From: Haemaphysalis longicornis
Lineage: Eukaryota; Arthropoda; Arachnida; Ixodida; Ixodidae
Direction of reading: 5' to 3'
Assembly (NCBI GenBank): GCA_013339765.2
Contig: CM023457.1
Span: 45,372,144-45,436,143, forward strand
Length of the DNA: 64,000 nt
Shown here: in pieces, positions 48,058-57,949 of the stretch
Layout: each line of letters starts with the position of its first letter
How positions within the stretch are numbered: position 1 is the stretch's first letter
Position numbers and translations under genes: made by a program
Notes under the pieces: generated by a model
Seen by the model: only the letters and a program-made list of their open reading frames with translations
Told to the model about the DNA's origin: nothing
The model's database searches: none

Positions 48058-48300
48058 GAAGTTCAGTGTGTGGACTTTGGCTGGCCGTGCAGTGAGAAGA
48101 AATGACAACTTGTGGACCATGAGGGTAACACAGTGGTTACCGAAAGAGGGAACTAGCGGGAGGGAAAGCCCCACAGCACGATGGATGGATGAGATAACGG
48201 TATAGGGAATAAAAATGGACTCCAGCAGCGCTGGGCAGGAGCGGTTCGAGGTCAGTAGGAAAGGCCTTTGTCCTGCAGTGTACCTGACTAAGCTGTTGAT
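48058..48300 (+). pseudogene. C-terminal and 3' end of an RTE-like LINE
   Basis: Reads TLAGRAVRRNDNLWTMRVTQ, then RESPTARWMDEI and, after a stop, KMDSSSAGQERF, matching the C-terminal end of RTE-like LINE proteins (RWMDDI and W..A.DR blocks). The 3' end is AAAGGCCTTTGTCCTGCAG, then GTTGATGATGA. 5'-truncated. Confidence 0.65.
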
Positions 48301-51300
48301 GATGAACTGCTATATTGTGTGTGGGTTTCAATGCGGAGCACTTTGGCGGCCTCTACTGTGGTTTGGCGACGGCGACGTAACCGAGTAAGCAAAGACAGAA
48401 AGAAAAGGGTGAAGAAAAGCGTGGCGAAAGTGTGAGGGCCAGCGAAGCATGCTGAGCCCGCACGAAACGCTTGTCGGAGCGTCTCGTAAAAGCGTGAGGG
48501 GGAGGGCGGCACGGGCTGCAAACGCAACATCTTTCTCGCTGTCTCCCCCTCAACCGTTCGCCATACGCCGCCGCCTAGGCGCACCCTTACCCTCACACTT
48601 TCGCCAGCTGCTGTTCACCCGTTGGTGATTCAACCGGACCACGTGATATTTGCGCGGCAGGTTCAAACAGGATTAGCAGCATCGTGCTCGCCGGCGGCGG
48701 CAACGGGCTGCGAGATGCAGAGTAGCGCGTGCCGCCGTGGGTTTGCTGATCACGCGACCGCTTGCTGGGACGCAGCAGATATGCGCCGTGACCGAGAGGA
48801 CTGCAGTTGGCACTGCGCACAAATTTCGCAGTATGTAGTACAGTAAATATCACTTCTTTTTGTTCTTGACCTTTGTGTTTGCCGCGAATTACTCCTACAG
48901 GCAGACTGGCTGCATTCCCACTGCAGCGTCCCCATATCCAGAGCTCTCCTCCGCATGAACCCATTATATGCACGTGCCGTCACGTGCACCTGTCACGGCG
49001 CAGGCATCTGGCTAATTATTCTTTCATTCTGCAAGCGTGATGGTTTAGCGCTGTGTTTCCCTCATTAGCCTACCATTCGTTCGACCCGAGATCAGATCCC
49101 ACACCAACTTAATATATTTTCGCTCAACAGCGGTGGACCTTTTGATACCATCCGTGCTGACGCCGACGACGCCAAAAGACCACGACGACAGTTGTCACTT
49201 TTCGCCTTTTATGAGGCACTTGAATCTTCCCCCTTAAAATACCCCACATGTAGGGTCTCGGCGATGGCCGCAAATACCAGTTGGAGGTGATCAAAATTTC
49301 GGAACTTTTGACGAGAAGATGTTATCTCGTGAAGTTTTGAAGAGCAGGTTATTGTTATTACCAAAACTGTGAACGGAAAAGGTTTGCCATTGGCAAGGTT
49401 GGAGGCGAAGAATACACAGAGGAATATTTCGAGTTACAATGAATAGTGTCAATCCTACTAGCAATCTAAAGAGATTGCAAAAAACTGCTTTTTCATATTA
49501 GAATTCTACAGTCATGAATTGTGCTTCAATTTATTAGTCAAACTCTATCAAAATCATTTGTGTGCCAGCGTGAAACTAGGATTGCCTTCCGAGGAGCATG
49601 GCTGGAGGTTCCGTAATCATTTGAACTCTTGAATTTAGGTTGCTCTGGTTTGAAGGAACAAATATTTTGTGTGCAAGATTTAGACTTTTGTGTAATGTTG
49701 AGGAATGTGTAGCAGGAGGACATACTATCTTATCATTCTAGAGTGTCATGCAAGTTTTTAAACGGGAAATCCCGCGGAGTTCTTAAATAGGTTGGATGAA
49801 ATATGTACGCTTAAACAAATGTAGGATCTAAAAGATTTCACATGTGCTCGCTGAAGGTAATATGTTAATGATCCAATAGCACGTCACCACAGTTGTGGAA
49901 GAGCTTTAAATATAAAATTTCTGATGCTATTCAATGCTTCGTTGATTGCGCCCGCTGTTGCACTACTTGAATGTAACAAAATTGAAGGATATTTTTTGTG
50001 GTCATAGTTAGTGCTCGTAACAAATAAATAGCTATCACCGAAACCACCAGTCATGGAGCAGAATATCCTAATTTAAGTGGAAGTGCTTGGCTCATCAATA
50101 TTAGCAACCAAAAAAGAAAATAAGCTCAATGAAGCATATTGCTAAACAGTTCTGCGAAGTCGTTTATTGTCAACGTACATAAAATTCGGCATGGCGACGT
50201 TTGAAGGTTCCCGCAGCATTGCCAAGCTTCTTATAATCTTCATTTGGTGCTTCACTTTTTTCATCAGCAACTCGGCGGTTGAGTAGGTTCGCTTAAACAT
50301 ACATTACGCGGGCCCATTTCCTTATACGCCCAAGTGCCCTTCAGGTTAGAAGTAAAATTTCCATAAAAGCAGCGTACTGAAACACAGATATTTATCAGGT
50401 AAAAATTAGTCGAAATTTAGAAATAATAAGCCCCTTACCAATCCAAAAATAGTATGCCGGCACTTAGATGTTCTGCTCGCGCACAATCATATAGTTTCAT
50501 GAAGTCGGTTAAGATTCTCGGAAAGTGGCATTAAAAGATCGCGGGCAACATGAGCCTTCTTAAACAGAGTTGCATATTGCATGGTGTCTACTAAGAGCAT
50601 GCCGTTTACAAAAAAAAATTACGGTATCTTCGCAACAATCTGTGCTGAATAAACCAATGCAGTTGGGCCTAGGTTTTGCTAAGAAAGCGTTAGTCTGCTC
50701 GGTCGGTCAAACATACGGCGCACCGAATATGAAGAAATCACCCAGAAAATGGCGTTGGCGTAAAGCAAAAAGGTGACGTAATTGAGTCGAAAAGAAAACG
50801 GTTGAGAATTAGGTCTGGATGGTCATTGAATCTAGTGCCTTAAACTGCGAAACGCGCAGGCATCCCCAAGACCATCACACCTTTTTTAACAGCGGAGCTG
50901 TTGTAGGTCGCGCCTTTTCATAATTCTGCTGTAGGTCATTCGTAACTCAGGGGCCGGAGCCGGTTCACAGGCCCTCCGACAGACAGTCTCCCTCCTCGAT
51001 CAGTGAGACAGGGGTGGGAGCCTCCCGGTCCTTACGTTTAGCTTCTGACTGGTTTGCGCGAGCCCTAGAATTCGCTCGGCGAAGGCGCTGCCATTTGCGT
51101 GCGAGTAACCGTTGACTTTAGCGCACACACAAGGGAACCACAGTTCTACTCTTTGAGCAGGCTTCGCTCTGAGTAGCCCTGAATTCATTTTTAATGCCCC
51201 AACCCAGATTTTAGCTTGATATGTGAAACGGAATAAAGCTGCACCCATTACATGCATTGTAGCAGGCGACACAAAAGCGCGAATTATACTTCTGCTTATG

Positions 51301-51439
51301 CCTACGTAAACAACTCCACCATGTTTATTACGGAAGTACTAAATATGCCAATGGCAAAGTATGCTACCCTTTCAACCGTAATTCGAAGATATTTATACGA
51401 AAATTCATCGTAGAGAACATAAAGAATTTCAACAGGGAA
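48301..51439. other. no supported gene
   Basis: GC-rich 48320-48800 with overlapping unrecognised frames and the inverted repeat at 48422-48606; AT-rich afterwards. A weak tRNA-like segment (A box-like TGGTTTAGCG near 49040, B box-like GTTCGACCC near 49081) could be a decayed SINE head. The minus-strand frame at 51000-51272 (90 codons) is open but unrecognised. Confidence 0.3.
48422..48606. repeat. 17-bp perfect inverted repeat with 151-nt spacer
   Basis: TGGCGAAAGTGTGAGGG (48422-48438) and its exact complement (48590-48606). The spacing resembles a small MITE, but no target duplication is evident at the ends. Confidence 0.6.
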
Positions 51440-52015
51440 GTGATGATTGTGATCGGCAATCCCGGCAGTATGGAGGCAGACACGGCTAGTCACCCGCATA
51501 CCTTGATGCGACCACTACCACTTTTCCCCGAAGATCAAAGTGGAAACCTATAACAACAGAAGGAAATTCTCTGGGGCACCACGCGACACCTCATACCCCC
51601 GTGTGGTTCAAACCTCCCTGGTGAATTAACTCGCCGAGAGGAGGTTGTGCTGCGGAGAATACGGGTTGGGATGGTCGCTGCGCCGTCGGTGACTGCCTCT
51701 TGGCCATCGCAGTACCGCGGCCCATACGACTCTACCTGCCCATTCTGCGGCTCCGCCGTACAGAATGTGAACGTGCAACATCTGATGTGTTTTTGTCCGG
51801 GACTGCATCAGATCCGATTACGGTATCTCCGTGCAACCGGCCTCCACCTTTACCGCCCTCAAGACCTCCAGCGCTGGGTTCATGAACCATTTCATCGGCC
51901 CCTTCTGGGCTTTATACGCGCACTTGTTCGTGTACCTGTGAATCATGCACCATTATGCCGCAGGGCAAACTTCCGAATAAAAAAAAGTAAAGGACAAAAG
52001 CTGGGCTTCGAATGA
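51440..52015 (+). pseudogene. I-like LINE, end of RNase H and ORF2 C-terminus
   Basis: IGNPGSMEADTASHPHTL (near 51456) matches the end of RNase H (W.PGH.G..GNEAAD), with catalytic region degraded. After a roughly 140-bp diverged stretch, LTRREEVVLRRIRVGMVAAP (about 51630-51690) and CPFCGSAVQNVNVQHLMCFC (near 51739-51798) show the C-terminal Cys/His region usual for these LINEs. The frame then runs open to 52013. Fragment only; frameshifted before 51630. Confidence 0.75.
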
Positions 52016-52099
52016 AAACGTCTTCCTACAGCCGTGCAGACAGTTGTTGAAAAAGGAATTTTCTTCGAGAAAACTAATTAAATGTGAATATATTATGTG

Positions 52100-52995
52100 C
52101 ACATAGAATGCTCGTCTATGAAATGGGACTGTCGTTCTCCGGCGAAATAGTGTTACCTGATTTATGAACTGGAACCACCGCGCCCTGTTTCCGATCGCCC
52201 GGTAGGGATGAACACTGCAAAGGCTGATAAGAGATCTTCGAAAGAATTAGTAATGAGTACTACTCTGTACATTTCAATGTTTTAGAAATAATGCCATCAG
52301 GACCCGCTGAAGAAGACATATTCAAGTTTCTGGTCAGTTGTCCAACTCCTACACAATCTATAACAATAAAGTCCATGGGGAAAAAATGGCTGGGGGCTGT
52401 TGGAAGAGAAGACGGAAAACTTTGCAGAAAAACTGAACAAAATGCATTGTTTAAAAGCTTGCAGCATTTATTATTTGGAACAGGTACGCCACATGGTGCT
52501 AATTGCCCTACCTTGTTTTTGTTTTACCGAAATTTTCGTGGATTGTTTTGTAGATAAAAGGGAAGAGTAACGTTAAGGTAAGCGCTTTTCGCATAGAAAC
52601 TTCACGGACGTGTTCGGCGTTGGTGTTTTGGTACTGGGACCAGCGGTTGGGTCGGTCTACTCGCTTGGCAGAGCGAAACAATCGCTTCTTTTTGTTGCGT
52701 AGGCGTCGAAGTGCATCATTGAACCTTGGCGAACAGGGATTAGTGCGGACATTTCTTTGTGGCACGTAACGGTCAACTAAGTATAAAAGTTTATTTTTCA
52801 AAATACACCAGTTTTCGTGTATTGACCGCTCTTCAAAGTTACCAATTACTACATTAACAATTCGACTTTTCCCCCCGCATATCTAGGTGAGTCACAATAT
52901 GGTACGCTTGTTTCAGCTCGTCTCGATAGTCTCCGGTGGTCTCGACTTTGTCAAAATTAGGCACGCAAGCCACTTAGATCAACGTTCTTATTTTC
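52100..52995 (-). pseudogene. CR1/L2-like LINE fragment, linker and start of RT
   Basis: On the minus strand: NFEERSIHENWCILKNKLLY near 52835, VDRYVPQRNVRTNPCSPRF near 52770, DALRRLRNKKKRLFRSAKR near 52710 and RWSQYQNTNAEHVREVSM near 52640, a frame of 97 codons at 52508-52801. Farther on, SSSAGPDGIISKTLK near 52310 and QGAVVPVHKSGN near 52185 are the first RT motifs, with stops between. Same clade as the elements at 5740-7690 and 62395-63996. The left edge is approximate. Confidence 0.8.
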
Positions 52996-53730
52996 GTGTA
53001 ACGGGGGCTTTTGCACACAGCACGTATTACTCCTCAAACCAACCCCCTGATTTTTTACAGTAAGAGGTGTTTAAGCTTTTACTTCCGCCGTGGGTTGTTA
53101 CCTGAAAACTCCGCCCAGCCAAGAAGCGCCCGATGTCGTCCAAACTTGCGCCTGGGCTTGCGCCACTCGAGGAGCTCGCAAAAAGATGCCAAGATAAAAT
53201 ACCGAACGCACAAGAGCGTGCGCCCCTTGAGGAGCGCCCGGCCTCGGCCAGCTCGACCTTAAGGCCCAGCATTCGTGATCTGAACACTCGCGTGCTGTTT
53301 TCATCGCCAGTTCACCTGTGTTTGTGCCGTAAGTGGGGAGCACAGACCCCGAATTCGCGAAGCCGGTTGCTGTGGGTTCTAGAGCGTGCGATTGCGGTCC
53401 ACTTGGGGAGAGGTTTGAAAGCCTGCGGAAAAAACGATCCAGGCCTGCCAGTCATGGTGAATTTTCAGCGGCAACTTCAGAATTCCATGTGAGGGGCTAC
53501 AGCAGGGTCTCCAACGAATGGAGACGGGCTGCCAGCTCCTGTGTTTCCTCGTGCAAGGCACACCAACTTTTTCGCTCTTTTAAGGTAGCCTGAGCGTATT
53601 CCCGAATATCAGTGCATTTGTGTTTGTCCCTATTTTGTTGCATTCCATTGCCTGTTTGACCAAGTAATGCCCTCGTAATGTCCTTATATTTGTGTATGCT
53701 CTTCCAAGCCGGGAGAAAAAAGGGATAGCG
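52996..53730. other. unassigned, overlapping GC-rich frames
   Basis: The plus-strand frame 53133-53492 (119 codons, beginning MSSKLAPGLAPLEELAKRC) is the clearest of several overlapping ones but matches no family I know. Two similar PLEE segments in it suggest a short internal duplication. Confidence 0.25.
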
Positions 53731-53733
53731 GTT

Positions 53734-53800
53734 AAGCCGTTATGTCACTTGTTTCCCACCGCGCGTCCAGGTTCGATTTTCATTCCTGCAACGGTTTTAG
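53734..53800 (+). mobile_element. tRNA-like sequence, possible SINE head
   Basis: ATAGCGGTTAAGCCG and, 40 nt later, CCAGGTTCGATTTT have the spacing and approximate sequence of Pol III A and B boxes. No cloverleaf can be closed convincingly, so it is not called as a functional tRNA. Confidence 0.35.
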
Positions 53801-54199
53801 ATGCGACGCATCTATTTCACTCGCCTTGTCCCTCCGGCGTCGTCCGGCGTAGTCCGCATCCCTCCCCCATTCTCCTCGCCGCGCCAGCTGCGCGCTAGCG
53901 CCGCTCTCACCGCAGCGCCATCTGCGTGTTAGCGCTCGCGGGCGCTCGCTCCGTCATCGTGCCAGCTGTGCTTGGGTGCGGGTTAGCGCGCAGCTTGCGC
54001 TCGGTCAACACATGCGCATGCGCTGCTATGCGCTGCTATGCGCTGCTCTCTCCCATTCCGCGGCATGTAAACGCGGTAACTGCGCCGCTCCGCTGAGTCG
54101 TTCCGCCGCCGCTCCGCCGATGACATCCTCCGATGACCACCGATGATTTCAATGGAGAATAACAGGCCTGCTATCGCGATGATCGGCGCAACCGTAAAA
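53801..54199. other. CpG-rich stretch
   Basis: Dense CpG with repeated AGCGCC/GCGCTAGCGC motifs and three tandem copies of ATGCGCTGCT (about 54018-54047). It may be the body of an element led by the tRNA-like segment, or a promoter-like region; no transcript signals support the latter. Confidence 0.3.
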
Positions 54200-55275
54200 A
54201 AATTTACACCATCTTCCCACGAGGGGAACCATGGGGTAGATGTGACGCATCGGGGGTGAACATGCTGCGTATACAGGGTGTCCCAGCTATCATGCACCAA
54301 GATTTAAAAAAAGAGCAATGGCGTTACGCGAACAAAACCTAGTGCGTATGTTTGCAGTACTGTGGAGAAGCGGATAGTATTTTTTTCGTTAATGATGCTT
54401 AACTAATTATTGTAATAATTATTTAACTCGAGAAGTACTGTTCTAATCACTGAAGTGTCAATGAGGCCTTGTAGGTACCCACGAGGGGCATCTAACTGGG
54501 ATTTCAGCGACGAACTAATTGCGTACTCATTTATTCTGACTGATAAAGAAAACCCGCGAAATATAAAAAATACCACGTGACGGCCTTTCCGCGCGCATTG
54601 TAAAGTGGGTCCCCAAATAAGCTGATTAAAAGCAACTGCTCCGCTGTCACCTGCCTGAAGAGACAGCGCATCCCTTTATGATGGCATGCATGGGAAAGGG
54701 GCAACACAGCAAGTTCGCGGGTGCGCGTGTGCAGATAAGGCACAAACTCGGTCGTGATTTATTCTTTCTTTCTTTGTTCATTTCATTCTGGCTAACTCAG
54801 AGGCAGCCTGTTTGAGGGCATTGCTTTACGGTGCGCGCATGCGCGCGGAGGGCCGTCACGTGGTATTTTTCATATTCGCGGGTTTTCTTTATCAGTCAGA
54901 ATAAATGAGTACGCAATTAGTTCGTCGCTGAAAATACTGCAGTTAGATGCCCCTCGTGGGTACCTACAAGTGCCTCATTGACACTTTAGTGATTAGGACA
55001 GTACTTTTCGAGTTTTGATAATTAATTACATTAATTAATTAAGTCTCATTAACGAAAAATGCTGCCCGCTTCTCCACAGTACTGCAAACATTATGCATTA
55101 GGTTTTCTTCGAGTTACGCCATTACTCTTTTTTTAAACCTTGGTGCATGATAGGTGGGACACCCTGTATATGGACACACAGCAACAATGGACACGCTAAC
55201 ATACGGAACGCAAAAGGAACCCCGAGTGTCGCATCTACCCTATGGTTCCCCTCGCGGGAAGATGGTATAAATTTT
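54200..55275. mobile_element. large foldback: outer inverted arms around an inner MITE
   Basis: Outer arms of about 46 bp (54200-54245 and 55228-55275) are about 91% identical as inverted repeats, sharing ACCATCTTCCC and GAGGGGAACCAT. They enclose the inner element at 54272-55168. The short segments between inner and outer arms (24 and 57 nt) are partly similar, with an indel. The inner element may have inserted near the centre of an older palindromic element. Confidence 0.7.
54272..55168. mobile_element. 897-bp long-TIR element (TACAGGGTGTCCC ends)
   Basis: The ends read TACAGGGTGTCCCAGCTATC and, inverted, TACAGGGTGTCCCACCTATC, each flanked by TA (54270-54271 and 55169-55170). The inverted arms extend about 330 bp (54272-54600 and 54838-55168) at high similarity, with a roughly 240-bp middle that encodes nothing. 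TA target and long arms suit a non-autonomous Tc1/mariner-type element. Confidence 0.85.
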
Positions 55276-55911
55276 GTTTAAAAAATGGAGCATGCGTGTT
55301 CTAGAGAATCCGATGACCAAAAGTTCGGGTGTTTCGTGGTCATGGTGAACATAACGCTTTCGAATTATACTTCTTAGTCAGAATGCATCTCTTAACGTTG
55401 TGCCTAAATGCGTATTTTGAGGGGCTCGGGACATTTACTTAATTCCAAAGGGTAAATAGAAATTATCTCGAATCACGTAGAATTCACTTGTAATTCGCTA
55501 TACTCGTGCGACACTTACTTTTATTAGTTCGATTGTCCTGTAATTACATGAAAAAAGTTAAAACATTTAAATGATTTGTCATTTGCTTTCAGATACTTCA
55601 AATTTCAGGTTGAACTTAAAATTGTTGATTTTCTTAAAATGGCCCAAAATTTGCTTTCAAATTAATGGTAATATACCTGAAATTAGTTGGACCATTTTGT
55701 GGTTCACCTGGGATGTATTTTTCTAAAACGATGGGCGTCACTTTTAAATAACGCCGTGTGGGTAATGTATGTATTCTTCGCTTCGGAAGTCGCGGGGAGG
55801 AGTGGAAAAGTGTTGAAACCACACGGGGCGTCCCCACGAAGACCACCTGATGCAGGCCCCGAAATGATCCACAAAAGTGTGCGCGTCGGTTTGGGCCGTG
55901 CACTCATGAAC
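55276..55911. other. AT-rich, probable 3' flank of the cysteine-rich gene
   Basis: No domains seen. On the minus strand an AATAAA signal lies at 55520-55525, about 390 nt beyond the stop codon of the cysteine-rich exon. This would suit a 3' UTR. Confidence 0.3.
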
Positions 55912-56283
55912 TTACAAACTGAACTTATACTTACAGTTTCGTCGACAGGGACAGTATCCAACATAAAAGTCCCCGTCCTTAGTTTTAGTGCAATTGCTCT
56001 CAATTCTGCCAAGCTCTCCGCATGTGCCCGAAATATCGCCGTTGTTTTTCAAGCAGCATCCTGATTGGCATTCTTCCGACTTGTTACATTGCGCTTGATA
56101 TTTTTTCCCCTGGAAAGCGTTGGGGGAAACAAACGTTGGGAATAAAGACAAAACAGCAGTAATATTATAGCTTTTTCCGAGTGAAAACCAGAGTCATGCA
56201 AGCGTTTACCTCCCTTCAGGTACTTTACTTCACAACCACCGCGAACCGACGAACGGATTCTCGCGAAAACGGTGAGCACCAAA
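55912..56283 (-). CDS. secreted cysteine-rich protein, last two exons (prokineticin/Dickkopf/ixodegrin-type)
   Basis: Minus strand. The last exon (56109-55912, 65 codons plus stop) follows a strong acceptor (long pyrimidine tract, then TTTCCAG). It has nine Cys in the order C-x5-C-x3-CC-x10-C-x9-C-x12-C-x-C-x3-C (exon residues 8, 14, 18, 19, 30, 40, 53, 55, 59). That spacing, with CC early and C-P-C late, is the colipase-type fold of prokineticins, the Dickkopf C-terminal domain and tick ixodegrins. An exon at 56283-56229 fits upstream: acceptor TTCAATCTAG, donor GAA/GTAAAG, a 119-nt intron and matching phase. It adds one more Cys and begins with a hydrophobic LVLTVFA segment that could end a signal peptide. 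The first exon is not found. Function (extracellular ligand or saliva peptide) is inferred from fold only. Confidence 0.6.
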
Positions 56284-56639
56284 CTAGATTGAAAAAGTGA
56301 CTTTAATTAACTTCGTTTATTCATCATTTTCTCTGGACTTCATTTTTTATGCTTCCCACGCCGTAACTTGACAGCTCATACACTTTTAGAATCTACTGCT
56401 ACCCCGGAACTGTTATATTGTACTACATTGCGAAAAAACATAATGTTCAACAAGCCCCTGCTGCAAATCGTATTCTGCCTGCGTTAACTGCTCTTGTTTT
56501 TCAGAACCCCCAGCAGTGGCTGGCCTGGTTTGTACGAATAGTACTTATGAACCAGCTAGGCCTGCATATATACAGTTATATGTCGCTGATGTTTTGCAGT
56601 GACGCTGCATATGGTTAGGATCCCAGGGTGTCGTCCCGG
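56284..56639. other. no recognised feature; possible intron of the cysteine-rich gene
   Basis: If the gene has an upstream signal-peptide exon, this stretch is intron. An unrecognised 66-codon frame (56418-56618, +) is present. Confidence 0.3.
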
Positions 56640-57607
56640 CGGCAACACTTTACTCAGTGACGACGTGTGTTCACCTTATCGAAAAAAATATTTCAACAAC
56701 GTGCGGACGATGTTCACACTTGTGTTACTCCTGGGTACCATATTGCGGAAATCAACAACCCTCGACCAGAATCTGTGCCACCAGACATCCGTCGGCTCAT
56801 CAGGGTTGCTTTGCTCCAGCGTGACATGCACCCCAATTATCACGCACAGTGCAGGCACGCAGGGGCCCAATTCCTGCAACGGAACTACTATGACCATCCC
56901 CACGTACGATTCACGAGCGTGGCCCCCTAAGCGTCCCACCCAGCCGTAGCAGTAAGCGACATCGACAGCTCAGGCGATGTCGTTGGCAAGGCGACCATTG
57001 AAACTAGAAACATCACCGAAGCTGAAGAAACGGCCTTCACCCTGGCGATTACGTCTGCAACTACGAAAAAAACCCTTCGCGTAATCAGACTCCCAACAGG
57101 TGTGCAGAAAATACGGTAACAGCCGCATCTCAACATCTAAACGTCAACAAAACAAGGATTACCTAAACCCTACTGCACTAATACGGTCGCCAGGTCACGC
57201 TTACTCGGTGGAAACGAGCGAGCACTCGCTAGATCCCTACAATGAATCATTCGGGCAGCGCACGAGACAGCCCGTGACCACAGCCCATCCAGCCACAGTA
57301 CGATGTACTTGTGTAAACCCACCGTTTGTCCAGGTGTGCCTACCCACTACTGCACCAGAAGGTCGCTGTAGGAGAGCCTGTAGCCTCGCGGCCACAACAG
57401 AAACCATATACCCGCCACTTAGCTTTCGGCATGTCATACAGCCAACCTATCCACCAACATGCCCGCACTTCAATGGCCATACAATACTATACCACATCAC
57501 CTGGGCTTATCACAGCATACTGGGCATTCTATTATTCTCACTCTAACCCTCGAGAACTGGGGGCCGAGCTTGCAAGCTCAGACCAGGAGGACCAGCGAGA
57601 TTGGTAG
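56640..57607 (+). pseudogene. I-like LINE, RNase H and C-terminus
   Basis: Split frames read NNPRPESVPPDIRRLIRVAL (near 56750), DMHPNYHAQCRHAGAQFLQ (near 56823) and HPHVRFTSVAP (start of RNase H; the first Asp is replaced). VSDIDSSGDVVGKATIE (near 56953), NITEAEETAFTLAITSATT (near 57009) and, after decay, RELGAELASSDQEDQRDW follow before the TAG at 57605-57607. The 3' UTR continues to a (CAC)n run at about 57700-57720. Order and motifs match the RNase H half of the element at 16940-19160. Confidence 0.75.
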
Positions 57608-57776
57608 ACCGGTCACCCAGGACTAAGGACACGCAGGGGGCGCTAGACTGAGGATTTCTCTCACTTTCTAGTGTGAGCCTCCTTTGCATAAAGTGGAGTT
57701 TCACCACCACCACCACCACCCTTTTAAATAGCTCATTATTAGTTTTACAGTGAAGCTTTATATAACCCTCTTACCC

Positions 57777-57945
57777 CGATTTTCGCTCCGGTAAAGCCGC
57801 TATACTCGCCACCACTTCTGTGCCTCTCCGGACCACCTCCAATACCTCTCTCACAAGTTTTATGCCCCTCGTCCCCACTGATGCCTCTTTCACAATTTGC
57901 GCCTTCGGCTGATAATGGCACTAGCGCCATTATCAGCAGTTGCCC
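57777..57945 (+). repeat. dispersed repeat, copy 2, with terminal hairpin
   Basis: Matches 8847-9006 (blocks CCGGTAAAGCCGCT, GATGCCTCTTTCACAA, GCGCCATTATCAG). At its right end GCTGATAATGGC and GCCATTATCAGC form a perfect 12-bp stem with a 6-nt loop (57908-57937), of which copy 1 has only the right half. Confidence 0.65.
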
Positions 57946-57949
57946 TTTG

